64,000 bases of DNA from Lactuca virosa. Taxonomy: Eukaryota > Streptophyta > Magnoliopsida > Asterales > Asteraceae. Numbering within the stretch: position 1 is the stretch's first letter; every line of letters begins with the position of its first letter. The notes below the pieces were generated by a model that was given only the letters and a program-made list of their open reading frames with translations, was not told the origin of the DNA and did no database searches. The DNA lies in contig CAKMRJ010005523.1 of assembly GCA_928212115.1 (NCBI GenBank), positions 139,447,803 through 139,511,802 of the forward strand. Direction: 5' to 3'. The position numbers and the translations under genes are program-made. This document shows, one piece after another, positions 22,260 through 33,989 of the stretch.

Positions 22260-23285
22260 ATAACTTCTTCGTTATAACTCGGATTTCAGCGTTCTTTATA
22301 TGTATGGAACCCTTGTAACATATACTACAACTTAGTTAAGATTATTCCTTCAAAATAATCTTCCATCAAAAGGTCATTTTTGACGCTTATTGACCTTAAA
22401 TTGACTAGCCCCAATCTACGGGCGTTACAATTATCTCCCCCTTAGGATGATTACGTCCCAGAATCATCAACGAAATAGGGCTTGTAATGATTCCATATGT
22501 TACCTCTTCATCCTAGGCAGTGTAACTTCTATGTTTCCTCGAAAGAGTATTTAACTCTAGGGCTTCTTGACTGCAGACGATGCTCAATATTGCATCTTCT
22601 TTTCGTACTATGTTGTACTTTCAATCATAACCTTCGAGTTACCAAATAAGTCCTTATTGTGGACTCCTTCTTCTTCTTAGGATAAATACTTTCCTTTATC
22701 TGTTGTAACAGACCGATGGGTCGTGCTCTACTGACCTCTCATCGCATGATGTGACGCTTAGACTCGGTCTCTTTTTAAAGTTAAATTCCAGAATGGAATA
22801 TACCTTCCTTCATATTCTAATGTGATCTAATCACATTTCAGCATGTAGCATTTCTAGCTACAAACTTTATGAACAACGAGTGCGATACCAATGATCGCAT
22901 TGGCTTCAATCTTATGGCTTACGTCAGATGTTACTTCGAACTTGGTTCTCCGAACCACGTAACATACTCACCGTAGTCGGACTCCAATTGGATATGACCA
23001 CTAGGGTCGGAACAACAATCATCTTACTAGTCACTACCGAAACAATGGTAATGACATACCAGAATAAAACGGAATCAATCACCAGCTTCTTGGTAACCTT
23101 GTGACTTTCCCTGATCCAAGTGCGAGTCATGTGCTTCCGGTAGTATATGCATCTACTACCCTTCACACCTACTCATACTCGTCCCAAGTATTGTCTCGTA
23201 GTCCCCAAGTCCTAAAATCACAAAACAATTTAACACATAAGAATGTGTCCAAATAATCATAAACAATTTCCCTAGACTCTACTTG

Positions 23286-23287
<2 letters not shown>

Positions 23288-23336
<49 letters not shown>
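23288..23336. repeat. (TC)n microsatellite
   Basis: About 24 TC units immediately left of the SINA fragment. A (GA)n run of about 34 units lies to the right of the fragment at 24425-24493, in inverted relation. Confidence 0.95.
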
Positions 23337-23337
<1 letters not shown>

Positions 23338-23352
23338 ACATGTGCAGTTTCT

Positions 23353-23919
23353 TTGGGATGCCCAAAAATCTTCCCATATTACAGAAAACTCATGCATGAA
23401 GCTTTATGTAACTGCAGACCCTACAACTGCCTATACGCTGGATCTGAATGTTCAGTCACCGAAGACATTCCTTTTCTGGTTATCCATCTCAGAGACGACC
23501 ACCACACAGGCTGTACTTTTAACCACCGTTATGTCAAATCTAACCCCCGTGAAGTTGAGAACGCTACATGGATGCTAACAGATGAGTTCCCTTCACTTTT
23601 CCCCTGATTTCTGATTTCCGATTTTAGGGTTTTTTCCTTTTTCTTTATCGGGGTAATGTTTTATGTTTGGCAGGTGTTCCATTGTTTTGGGCAGTACTTC
23701 TGTCTTCACTTTGAGGCGTTTCAGCTAGGGATGTCACCTGTTTACATGGCGTTTCTTCGATTTATGGTGGATGAAGCAGATGCAAGGAATTACAGCTACA
23801 GTTTAGAGGTTGGAGCCAACGGGAGGAAACTGATTTGGGAAGGAACACTGAGGAGTATCAGAGATAGCCATAGGAAGGTAAGAGATAGTCATGATGGGTT
23901 GATTATACAGAGAAGATAG
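23353..23919 (+). pseudogene. SINA/SIAH-type (SINAT) E3 ligase fragment
   Basis: Two coding blocks match plant SEVEN IN ABSENTIA ligases. The first (23353-about 23577) contains GCPKIFPYYRKLMHEALC, RPYNC, AGSECSV, IPFLVIHLRDDH and VKSNPREVENATWMLT, the SIAH zinc-finger and start of the substrate-binding domain. The second (about 23674-23919) begins VFHCFGQYFCLHFEAFQLGM and runs through EVGANGRKLIWEGT to SHDGLIIQRR. The intervening 23578-23673 is T-rich and ends in cag, so it is a retained intron whose donor has been lost. About four residues are missing after LRDDH. The N-terminal RING domain and the extreme C-terminus are absent. It lies inside a TIR element, so it is a genomic capture rather than a working gene. 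Confidence 0.88.
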
Positions 23920-24418
23920 AATGAGGCCGATGATTGCTATAGGTTTCAAACATTAGGAGTATAAACCCACTTGATTGGGCGTCTGGGTGGTCATCGTTTC
24001 ATTCATAGAGGTGAGCGGTTTGTCGATTTTGTATCACAAGTGTGGGTGGTCAGTCGGAGATGATATGGTGGCCCTAGGATGAATTGCCAACAGGTAAGCA
24101 GTACACATCAATGTCGGCTACTGTCATGGTATCATTCATTTTCCAGAATTTGGTTGTAAACTGTGAATCTGAAATTAATCTTTCTTATGTTATCGATTGG
24201 AATTACTATCTCGTTATCATCAATCTGAAATTCATTTTGAGAAAAAATTTTGGAACGACATGATACTTTGATACCCTGTGTTTGATCTGAAGTTCTTGTT
24301 TGTGTTTAATGGGTTGAATCGAAGAGGCCATGTTGCTGGAACAAATTTCAGTATGTTGATTCGATGATGTTTTGAAATATGGTAATGAATTTGCAGGTCA
24401 AGGAATAATAAGTTGACT

Positions 24419-24424
<6 letters not shown>

Positions 24425-24493
<69 letters not shown>
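24425..24493. repeat. (GA)n microsatellite
   Basis: About 34 uninterrupted GA units right of the SINA fragment, close to the right terminal repeat. Confidence 0.95.
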
Positions 24494-24496
<3 letters not shown>

Positions 24497-24743
24497 CATT
24501 ATATATTAAAATAATTATTTTTTAGTTTTCTTTTTATTTAAAATAATAGAAAACCTTCATAAATGGTCCCTGGGTTAAATGGCGAAAATGCCCTTTACTT
24601 AACGATAGAAAGCTGACGGAGTTACGCGGAAGGACTAAACATTAAAAGTTTTGAAACCACAGGGACGATCCGTGAGGTTTTTGTAAATTAGGGACCAAAC
24701 TTCAGATTTTTTGAAACCACAGGGACCATTTTTGAAGTTTTGT

Positions 24744-25640
24744 CTTTTTTTTAATTTTTTTTTTTTTTTTTGCATAAAATATGTTATTGTTGCGTGAAGT
24801 CAATACTATTTAATAATCAAATATCATTATTAAATAGTTGGTGTTAATAATTGGAAGAAGATTAAATATATTCATATATTTTCTTCATTGACACGTAGAT
24901 ACCATTGATTCTTTCTTTTAATCTTTTTTCTTGATTTTGACACTTGTTTTAATCTAATAATGAATAGGAAGAAAAAGATAGGAAAATATTTGATTTCTCA
25001 AAAAAAAATCTTCAAAAATGCATAAAAATGCGAACTATGATGAAACTGATTATTCTCTAATAGATAAAGGTATGTCTCTTTGTGCTATTTACATATCACA
25101 AGATACATATATACATATGTTTTATTAACTATTTTACATTATGTTTTATTATAAAATGCAATGATATGAAAATGTACCTCCACAACCCCTCCTTTATGTA
25201 AAATTTCCTCTTAAATGGTGATTACGGATCGGTCTCGAAACGTTGTGGTCTGTTGAGACTAGGAATGATCCGATCCTTTTTCGGTTCGGTTTGTCTTTTT
25301 TGGATCATGGGCCAATTTTTCATCAGAGTTTCTAGGTTTAATTAATAGATTTTAGATCATTTTTTTATACAATACATCTCTTGAATTGTGTAACCTAGCT
25401 TAAACTAAGATAATAGAATTGTAATTCAATAATCAATCAATAAAACCTCTCTTTAGTGTTCGTCCGTGGTGGACTTAACCGATCACTCTGATCGTGTTAA
25501 CCACATAAAATATTGTTCTCTTGTTTTTCATTTGAGTGGTAGAAGGGATGTGAGTAGTAGTAAAGGTCGTGGGGGAATTTTCACCGGATATGAGAAAGGA
25601 AGACTACGTGCTCTACATGTTTTTAATAAAATGAATAGGT
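24744..25640. other. Intergenic, AT-rich; possible old Copia LTR end near 25330-25540
   Basis: No gene is seen. The stretch around 25430-25530 (AATCAATCAATAAA, GTCCGTGGTGGACTTAACCG, TGATCGTGTTAACCACAT) resembles the R/U5 end of plant Copia LTRs, but no partner or target duplication is visible. Confidence 0.3.
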
Positions 25641-25649
25641 AAATTGGTA

Positions 25650-26165
25650 GTTTAACAATGTTGATTCATAGCTCTTTATTCTGCAATAAATGAGCACTCA
25701 ACTTAACCCTATGACTCGACAACCAACACAATGTCATCGGAAAAAGGCATACACAAAATGACCAAGGCACATTCCTTTGGATCTCGCTAGACATCTCGTT
25801 CAAGATCAAGGTGGAGATATTGGGGTTGGGAGTTGAACCCGATTTCAACAAGACCAGGGTATGTGTCTCTAATTGGAGTCCGAGAACATGTCAGTAGACC
25901 AACAATACATATCATGAGTAGCCATAACATACCTATGGGTACCCCTCTAGCTTCCAAGATCCTCCAAATCGCCTCTCATGGAACATTTTCATAAGCCTCT
26001 TTAGGTCGATAAACACCATATAGAGATCCCATATTTCTTTCTTTATCTTTATCCATAAAACGTCCAAGTATGTTGATCACTTTTAGTTGTCGACCTCCCA
26101 TGCATGAAACCAAATGGGTTTGCCTGTAACATTCATGATACTATGCAACCTAGCCCCCAATGTAC
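25650..26165 (-). pseudogene. Decayed LINE (non-LTR) reverse transcriptase fragment
   Basis: Minus-strand translation in shifting frames gives successive plant LINE RT blocks: MHGRSTT (about 26105), GRFMDKDKERNM, KEAYENVPWEAIWRILEARG (about 26000-25940), LILNEMSSEIQRNVPWS, and an F-S-D-D-I-V-L-V block at about 25750-25725 equivalent to the catalytic xxDD motif. Frames change several times and stops interrupt, so it is inactive. It lies 3' of the ARIADNE gene on the same strand. Confidence 0.7.
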
Positions 26166-26509
26166 ATTTTGCATTATTTTTGTGATTTCGTTTATAAAAT
26201 TAACCCAAAGTTCACATGGACACACACGATTTTATTAATAAACCAACCCCTCGGAAACTGGTTTAACATAGAGCAATAAGTCCAGTATACATAACAACGT
26301 GGATGAAAAGATCTGATATAGATAATAACCCAAAAAGTTGATAGGTTTTTTCTCCTTTATATTATATAAAAACTAGTTATATGAAAAGATTGGAGAAATA
26401 ATAAGATGAATTCACAAAATAGAGTCGCCCCTAGAGTCAGAGCTATACACTTGTTATATAATCTAGATTAACGAGCAACTCTCCTCTTCCGTTTTCACCA
26501 TTCACCACC

Positions 26510-29500
26510 TCAAACATCAGCAGGTAAATTCAGGTCAAACATACCACGACCATGACCGTCTTTTCTAGCCCTCTTTTGAGCAGAAAAACCACTCTCCTCT
26601 GAGCTGCCCGACCCCGAAGGCCGGTCAGATTCCTCAGATGTCCCACCTGCAATACAAAAAAAAAAAAAAAAAAAAGACGTAAATACCTTCCTCCTCTTCC
26701 AAGAATGCATGCATTTATTTTGTGATGGTTTACCATTGGTTGTGATGGGGGCATGGAGCTTTTGACGCTTGTCATTGTTGCATGAGTTTGCATGGAAAGT
26801 GATGGAAAGTTCTGTAGCCTTTTCGATTCCTTTTGAGTAGTATGGAGCAATGTTATGGATCCCGAATTGTAGGGAGCCCAATAAATCCGTCTCTATACAT
26901 TCATACCTATAAAAAAAATATATGTATATGAATACAAAACTTGTTGTTTGTTTCTTGTAGTTATATATATAGACTTACATTTTCTTGCATAAGGTGTCGG
27001 TGATGACGGAGAGATTAATAACTTGCATCCGTATTTCCATGATCCGATCCTCAGGGTACTGATCAAACGGTTCCTCAATAAACTTTGACAGCTTCTCAAC
27101 ATTGGTTTCAAGTTGCTGTTGTTGATCCTCAAACAGATGCTGTTTTATCTCCATGTCCTCTTTCGTCATTTCATCTTTGAAAAGCTCTTCACCAAACATG
27201 TAAAAAGCAAAAGGGTATGAATAGGAAAGCGCTCGCCTTGATCTGAACAACCGATAAAGTCCGTTTGTAACCCAACTGAAGTCTCGTAGGCGTGAATCTT
27301 TCTCCTCCAAGATTCTTACTTTTTCTTTTATGGTTTCTTTCAGCCTTGATTCTTGTTTGAATGAATCCGTGTGAGCTTTATAGCGATTGTGGTAGTGCAT
27401 GTATCGGTACAGGTCTCGTTTTGCGCGTTCCGATTTCTTTTCGCGGTCTTCTTTGTATCGACCGCAGCTGTGACCCGTGATGTTTGACCACGTGTGATCC
27501 CGCCCCGTTGCACCACCACATAGCCAACTAGTAACAAAATTTTATTAACCATAAAAATGTCATGGTTCATGGAATCAAATATTCATACAACATACAATAA
27601 ATAACAAACTTGTGTTACCAAAAGGCTTGTCCACAGATGCAGCTAACTAAATTGCAACCACCGTTTTTCTCAACTGGTTTGTGACACTTTGGACACGGTT
27701 TTGTATGAACTGTAATCCAATTAACTGTTTCTGATTCATCTTTACATTTTTTAGTCCAAAGTGCCCACATTGCACATGAACAAGGGGAATGGGCTTCACA
27801 TAAGCAACTGAAACAGAATTGATTCCCACATGAACATTCCACTTCACAAAACTCATCTTCTTCAACACGGATTGCATTCCCACAATGAGGAGTGCTTGGA
27901 CACCATTTCACCATCTTATTGTCCTCGATATATGACTCGAGAAGAAACCGATCGAATTTTTCTACCAAATCGGGATGCCTTTTGCCAACTAGATTCCGGA
28001 TTATGGATTCATCACATATTGCATAACATTTGTGGGCCATGCATCGGATACGTTTACTCTGTCCCTCGTTTATTTTTACAATGAAATGCTCTGTCCAACC
28101 TAGAAAAAAAAAAAAAAAGTGACTTCTGTCAGCTGCAAATAATATGTAATGGAAAAAAGAAATACCCTATTGTATCATACCAAAAACTATCAAAAATCCA
28201 AATGGTTACTTAAAGATATCTTACAATTGTTACAAAAGCAGTGGCCACAATCCATTTTTGTCTGCTCACTAGATGGCAAGTCCTCCATGCATATATCACA
28301 CATTGTTGTACAAGTAGACACTGAAGGATCAAGGTCATGAGAGTGAAGCATAGGTAAGCCAGCCTCTTTAAATAAACGATCTTTTCCCTTCTCTACAAGC
28401 ACTGCAAATATCTTCTCAACATCCCAACGATAATGTATAAGTAGCGTACGTGCATGGTGCTCCCTTAAAGAAAGTAATTCCATAACTCTGCGTAAATCTT
28501 CCCTCTAAACAAATAACATAAGTAACATATCATCATTCATTAGTCATTACTATAGGTTGTAAGATAGGCAGTTGGGTTAAGTAGAACTAGGCTTCTAAAG
28601 TTATACCTGTGCAGCCAAAAGAGACTCTTTTGTGATGACCTGAAAAAGATGCAACAAATGATTCAAAAGCTAAATAGTAATAATGACATTATCTCACAAC
28701 CAAAAACAATCAACAGTTATATAAATTTCCATGAAGAACACATAAAGGAGTATGCTAGCTTCAATCGTGTCCCTTTAGCAGAGTCACCAGCTTATTTTTC
28801 TTTAATCTTTAAGATAACAGTGTCATATGGGCTATGTCAATCTAACAACAGGCCCATAATGTGTTGAGCTACAGAGCTTGAAATTATGTTAGTTTAATAG
28901 ACGTGATTGAAAAGGGTGAATGATGTGATGCATAAGAAATCAAAACAATGTGTTTATGGAAAACAACTAATATAGAACTAGGAATTCTAAGCTTCAGTGC
29001 TTCACATATAGAATTACTATGAACTGTTTATGCCCAAGAAAACATAAAGAATGATACAAGGAGGCAAAAGGAGAAGCGAAGAAAGCAGCGGCAAAAGCTA
29101 AGGTCATGGCGTACGAGCATATACATAGGAGATTGGACACAAATAAATGGGAGAATGAAATCTTCAAGCTTATCTATTGAAGATAACATTGGATGAATTC
29201 TAGTGAAAGATGAATATATTAAGAATTTAGGAGGAAATGGGGTAGCTATTTCCAATCTTTATTCAAGAAAGTTAGGTCAATCGGGATAGAGACCAACATG
29301 GAGTTACTCATCGCATAAAGCAGTTGATTAAAGCAGAGGGAGGCCACAGGTACTTTTTCCAACAAAAAGGTCCCACTGAAACTAAAAAGAAAATTCTACA
29401 AGGTAGCAGTTAGCCCGTGTATACTATATAGTTAAACCATGCATACTATATGAATCTGAATGTTGGCTGATGAGGAGTATGAGAAAAAGATGGAAGATGG

Positions 29501-30528
29501 AAGTTGTGAAATGAGAATGTTACAATGGACATCCGGTAGAATGTTGTAGGATAGAATTTCAAATGTGTACAAGTGGCGTCGATCAATGATAAATTTAGGG
29601 AAGGAGGATTGTGATTGTGGTGGTGTGGTTACGAAAATGACCTGCATAGGAGTGTGTGGAGGCTTAGAAACGGGGTAGAAGAGTATCCTAGGTTCTTGTT
29701 CAGCTTACTTACAGAAATATGCCTTTCATCCATTATTTACTTCCTACTTCTTTATCTCCTTTCCTTTTTCCCTCTTCACTACTTGTAGCAGTTTTGAGCT
29801 CTTTTGCTCGTATTGGCTTTAGTTTCATGCATATGTTTAGTGCTTGCACTGTCTTACTCTCTGCTTGTTTCTACCTTTGCAAGTTTACATTTTTCTTATG
29901 CAGGAGGTCATATGTGAAAACAGATACTCTACATGAGGTGGAGGCATGGCTGCCTACATCTACATCGCCCTTACCCCATTGTTGGGATCTTGAAATATAT
30001 TGATGTTGATGTTGACAACATAAGAAACTAAGATTTGGATTTTGAAGAATATTTACGATGAACAAACAAATACAGTTTCAGGGCAGGGTTCTAAGTTAAC
30101 AGTAACCATCAAGCCAAAATTGTGACCAACAGAAGGAAATTGAGTACTTTGATCAAGAGAACACGCCTTCCCTAATTTGTGACCAAAACATTGAAATAAA
30201 GAGAGATATACAGGAACGTTATATAGCACCAAAAGGACAAACACAACTTCCATCACAATTCAACAGCACCGCAGCCACACTGATTAAATAGCCTCGTTGC
30301 AGCTTAATTGAAACCTAGACACAATAGAAACCTAATGTATCTTCGCGATAAAACTACATACAGAAAAAATAAAAAATTTAAAACATTAAATACCTTGGAT
30401 GATGAACCTTTAGGAGGAGCCCACTGAGAATCAGAGTCTTCGTTCTCGAGCGCATCGTCGAGGGAGTCACGATCGGAGCAATAGTAATCTTCTTCTCCGC
30501 CGCTGCTCATGCAATCCTCCACTTCCAT
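26510..30528 (-). CDS. ARIADNE-type RBR E3 ubiquitin-protein ligase (7 exons)
   Basis: RING-between-RING ligase of the plant ARI1/ARI2/ARI3 group; it forms a thioester with ubiquitin through RING2 before transfer. Exons in transcript order: 30528-30394, 28639-28607, 28504-28225, 28099-27619, 27527-26979, 26906-26734, 26646-26510. They total 1788 nt, giving 595 aa. An acidic N-terminus (MEVEDCMSSGGEEDYYCSD) leads to RING1 from C125 (CDICMEDL, CGHCFCNNC), an IBR at about 215-260 (KWCPSTPHCG, CSCGNQFCFSC) and RING2 from C285 (KPCPKCHKPVEKNGGCNLVSC). The likely catalytic cysteine is C303. An Ariadne helical region follows (RAKRDLYRYMHYHNRYKAH, LFEDQQQQLE, MYECIETDLLGSL). The C-terminus ends MFDLNLPADV, resembling the DLNLPA tail of Arabidopsis ARI1/2. 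Intron 1 (1.75 kb) holds an antisense LINE fragment. All introns are GT-AG. No lesion is seen. Confidence 0.94.
29040..29700 (+). pseudogene. Decayed LINE RT C-terminal fragment in intron 1 of the ARIADNE gene
   Basis: The plus strand (antisense to the host gene) encodes broken pieces typical of the end of plant LINE ORF2: a NGRMKSSSL/LVKDEYIKNLGG-like block (about 29150-29240), then KFYK-like, Y-E-S-E-C-W-L (about 29448-29468), K-M-E-V-V, M-L-Q-W-T-S-G and D-R-I-S-N-type residues (about 29520-29570). Stops and shifts are frequent. It belongs to the same broad class as the fragment at 25650-26165 but is in the opposite orientation. Confidence 0.6.
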
Positions 30529-31840
30529 CGCACTTCAACAAACGGCGGGTGTAAGCGTACAAAATTCGATCGATAAACCCTTGTAATAAAAAATCGATGG
30601 GTAGATTTGAGGGTTTCGATGATTTGGATAGGTGTTGATGGAACGATCAAGTTGAAAAGAGGTGAAAACGCCGGCGAATAATGGGAAGAAAAAGGGGGTT
30701 TACTTGCGATGAAGGGGCAAAGCTTAAGCGGTACGATTATTATGGTATGTCAAAGTGTGAGGTACAATTTGAAGCCATTGTATCTGACACCACAAAGATA
30801 ACCCAATACCAACTCCAAATTAATAAGCATGTGTAAAGAGATTTCAACCCAAGGTTAGAATCGAGATTTCAAGTATATATTCAAAATCAAAGCATGATAT
30901 ACAAGAAAAACTTTGGTCGAATTTACTTTGTAATATGAAATAACTCTATCCTGCTAGCCCTAACTCATACTTTTTCAACCTGATAATTATTTCACCCCGA
31001 TATGACACAACATATTTACAGTGTTTAAACTCTAACCCGTTAGCCTGACAATAACTCAAACAAAAATAACGGATTGATACGATGCTACAAGATGATTATA
31101 CGGGTCAAGTTACGTTTAAGATTTATTAACATTTTTAATATTTCAACTCGACACGACATGTTTGTCAGATCTAAATGTATTTTCTCCGCAAAATGAAATA
31201 AATAGTAATACTTTATTGGATAAGTTATATAAAAAAGGTTGATGATTTGGTTTTGATAGTTTAAGGTATCCAATAAAATGATCAAATTTGGACTTACGAA
31301 TTCACAAACTTGTTTTTTTCCGAGTGGTCCAATATCATATTTTGCAAAAGTTTTGAATAACTCGCAAAATTAGCGAAATCTTGCGATATTAACAATTACC
31401 AAATATACCATCAATATAGAAAATGATTTGTCAAAACTCATCGCTTCAAGGTTCGTTTTTATCCTATCAAAAAAATGTTTAACCCATTACATAATTAAAG
31501 TCTCAAAAGAATCATTTGGGCACTATTAAGATGTAACTCATTACTTGAATGAAATTTTTATGTTGATAAACAATAATTATGTCATATTTACATGATGTTT
31601 GGATGGAAAAGACCATGGAATATGAAAGATGGTTTCAACTGATTATTTACATTTCATATCGATAGACATCTTAAACTTCTCGGATAATACATAAATCAAG
31701 TGATTATTTGTATAGTTTTTCAAAATATGGTAAGTGATCATTTGTATTGAAAGGATGTTTGAGTTATGTTTTAATCAATCGTAAAAGTAATCAGAGTTAA
31801 TAGAACTCAAAAATCTAAATAAGATCTTGTTTCAACTCTA
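30529..31840. other. ARIADNE promoter/5' UTR, then featureless AT-rich spacer
   Basis: About 200 bp upstream of the ARIADNE ATG is less AT-rich and probably contains the 5' UTR and core promoter, but no TATA box stands out. From 30720 to 31840 I see no gene, RNA or clear repeat. Confidence 0.35.
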
Positions 31841-31844
31841 TTAT

Positions 31845-32112
31845 CCGGAATGAGTAGAAGTGACGTTGCAAAGAGAGAGTAAGCTCTGTGTGTAAGAGTG
31901 CAAAAGTTACAACACACTTATGTACCTATCTTATTTATAGGATACTCACGGATACAAAAAATACTAGGACTTCGACACTGAATAGCGAACCTCTAAATGT
32001 GCCTAGTAAATACATATATAACGAAGTCTTGTGGACCTTCGTCATTTACAAACATTTGTTACCAATGCCACTACCTAGGGTTCGACATATCACAAAACAA
32101 TTATACTCTACA
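31845..32112 (-). mobile_element. Probable LTR remnant, minus orientation
   Basis: The right edge reads ...TATACTCTACA followed by TTCTCCCCTTTGTGATC, the complement of a polypurine tract (GATCACAAAGGGGAGAA) abutting an LTR start TGTAGAGTATAATT. A TATA-like CTATAAATAAGA on the minus strand lies at about 31930-31945. The left edge is uncertain. Confidence 0.45.
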
Positions 32113-33985
32113 TTCTCCCCTTTGTGATCAATGTCGAATCTTCAGACTGAGGGTAGTGTCTTTATCGTTTGCAGCAAAACTCTTCGTATTTTCATATACC
32201 ACATAATAATCTTCCTTATCTCCCCACGGTCTTCATTCAAGTTCTTCATATAATTGCCGATGCAAAGAAGGATACTAGAAAGATGTTGGCTGGAATATCT
32301 TTATACATCATCGGTACGAAATAAGAATTTCTTCTTCCTTCCCTTCTTGCCTTTTCCCCGGAAAACAACTCCCAGTGGTTTATGAATAATTTATCCATCT
32401 TCGTAATCATCAATGTTTATTTTCCCTTTCAACAAAGCCTTAGGAACTTTTGACTTTCTATTGAAGGCAATGGAGAGATCAATATTTGTTAAAGCTAAGT
32501 GAACAAAATAACCATCCAGAAAGCTCTTGATGTGCCCATATCCGATAATGTATGAAGCTTTATCCTGTATTTGGGATTTGCTCAAATCACCCAAGAGCTT
32601 CGTAACCATAATAAGATCATTAAGATTTATCAATGGGAAATCGGAAATGGTGAAATCAAATAATACGTTGTTTGCCCAGACAACACTGTATCGATAATTT
32701 TGCAAAACTCCTTCGAACAAAGCATCAGGAGTTATTGATACAAACTTAACGATCTTCACCAAGGGCCACACATCTTCTTCATTCTTGTCAAGAACAACAT
32801 GAAACTGAATCTATAGCTTCTTAAACTCAACCTTATCCTTATAACTCTCATCAAGCTTGAACTGAGGAAAATGAACATCAAATGATTAACTAGAAAATCC
32901 AATTGATTGAAATCAGAATCTTCAATGGCATAACTTTTCTCTGGTCTTACAAAAAAATCATCATCTTCGCCAAAAGTTGCGCTTTCAATCGTTTCATAAC
33001 ACCATACTTTGTTGGGATCACCCTTGTTAAGACACGACGGATCATTCGCTCTTAACCTCATTATATTGTTCAGGTGCCTTAATCTTTCCATCTCAAGCTC
33101 TTGAAACTTCTTATTTTCTTCTGTTGTTGGTTCGACATGAACACCTTTTCCTTTATCTTTAGGATCAGAGGTTGTAACAGGTTTGGCTGTTGAAGAACTT
33201 GAACCCACTTCGCTAATGTTAAATCCCTTCTTTGATTGCAGTTTGGACAAATCAACTTCAACATTTGGAGTAGACATTGTTGTCGAAGTTGTCATTATAG
33301 CTTTCATTGGTAAAGAAATTGGAATTTGGGCAGAAATCGGCTTCCCAACTATCGTCCCCATTGTCTTTCGATGACCCAACCCCCTTTTCTCCCCCTTGTG
33401 ACACGTTTGTAGAAGGATGTGGAGCATTGGTTAGTAATCGAAGAACCAACTCAAGAATTGGAGAAAGCTCAGTCTTGAAACATGATTCCACTGACGAAAC
33501 CATTGATTGAGATATCGAAGTTGTTGATAGGAAATCAAACTTTGATAAATTTTCATGAAACCCAGTAGGCGACTTCTCAATGCTTGTAAACACTTTGTCA
33601 TCAGCTTCCCTCTTAATCTTCAAAACACCAGTATAATCTTTATTGAAGGAACTCACATCTCCAATTAAAGTTCGAGTAGCATTCATATGAACATCAACTT
33701 TGTCCTTAATGCTCTCATAGAACTTTTCGAGTTTCGTCACTTCTTTGGAAAACCAACCACTAAACTCCTTGAGCATTGATTTAATTGGCACTTTGGAAGA
33801 GTTCACAAGATTATCAAAAATTTCATGTCACTCACGAGCAACATCCTATAATGCCTTGACCTCGTACTTGTAAGAACTTAATTGAGCAATAATCCATTCT
33901 TCAAAACTCGAAACAACTTTGTTGATTAAAGTCATTGTCCTGGACTCTTGAGACTTCAATAAAAAATAGACTTCTTCACCACTCA
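32113..33985 (-). pseudogene. Retroelement-associated ORF remnant (Ser/Lys-rich, gag-like position), frameshifted
   Basis: Minus-strand open frames at 33806-33258, 33427-32756 and 32771-32391 overlap in different frames and together look like one broken protein. It has a K/E-rich coiled segment (KEVTKLEKFYESIKDKVDVH), then SVESCFKTELSPILELVLRL, a Ser/Thr-rich linker (PVTTSDPKDKGKGVHVEPTT), then an E/R-rich helix (EMERLRHLNNIMRLRANDP). I recall similar repetitive proteins from lettuce-group genomes, but assignment to a retroelement rests mainly on the adjacent LTR-like end and polypurine tract. It is joined at about 33985 to an unrelated Gypsy gag fragment. Confidence 0.5.
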
Positions 33986-33989
33986 CTGT

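Larger units (their letters stand above)
19688..22429 (-). mobile_element. Gypsy LTR (minus orientation), interrupted by a solo Copia LTR
   Basis: The LTR runs TGTGACATCCCC ... GGGCGTTACA on the plus strand. To its right, ATTATCTCCCCCTTAGG is the complement of a polypurine tract, so this is the 3' LTR of a minus-strand element. Adjacent internal sequence to about 23285 is noncoding (5'-leader-like: compare 23110-23215 with 43330-43435), so gag-pol was deleted. It contains 37-bp tandem repeats at 20205-20545 and several TACGCTGGGCGTA motifs at 21020-21230. Removing the solo LTR leaves about 1.97 kb. Confidence 0.8.
19529..24743. mobile_element. TIR element carrying a SINA/SIAH gene fragment, split by a Gypsy insertion
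   Basis: The left terminal repeat (19529-about 19685: ACAAAACTTCAAAAATGGTC, GTCCCTGTGGTTT, TTAAGTAAAGGGCATT) is matched in inverted orientation at about 24565-24743 (AATGCCCTTTACTTAA, AAACCACAGGGACCATTTTT, GAAGTTTTGT). Between them lie a captured SINA-type fragment (23353-23919) and, from 19688, a Gypsy-derived LTR with noncoding internal sequence. Flanks are T-rich, so a target duplication cannot be fixed. The terminal repeats of about 160-180 bp suggest a MULE-like origin (inference). Confidence 0.6.
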
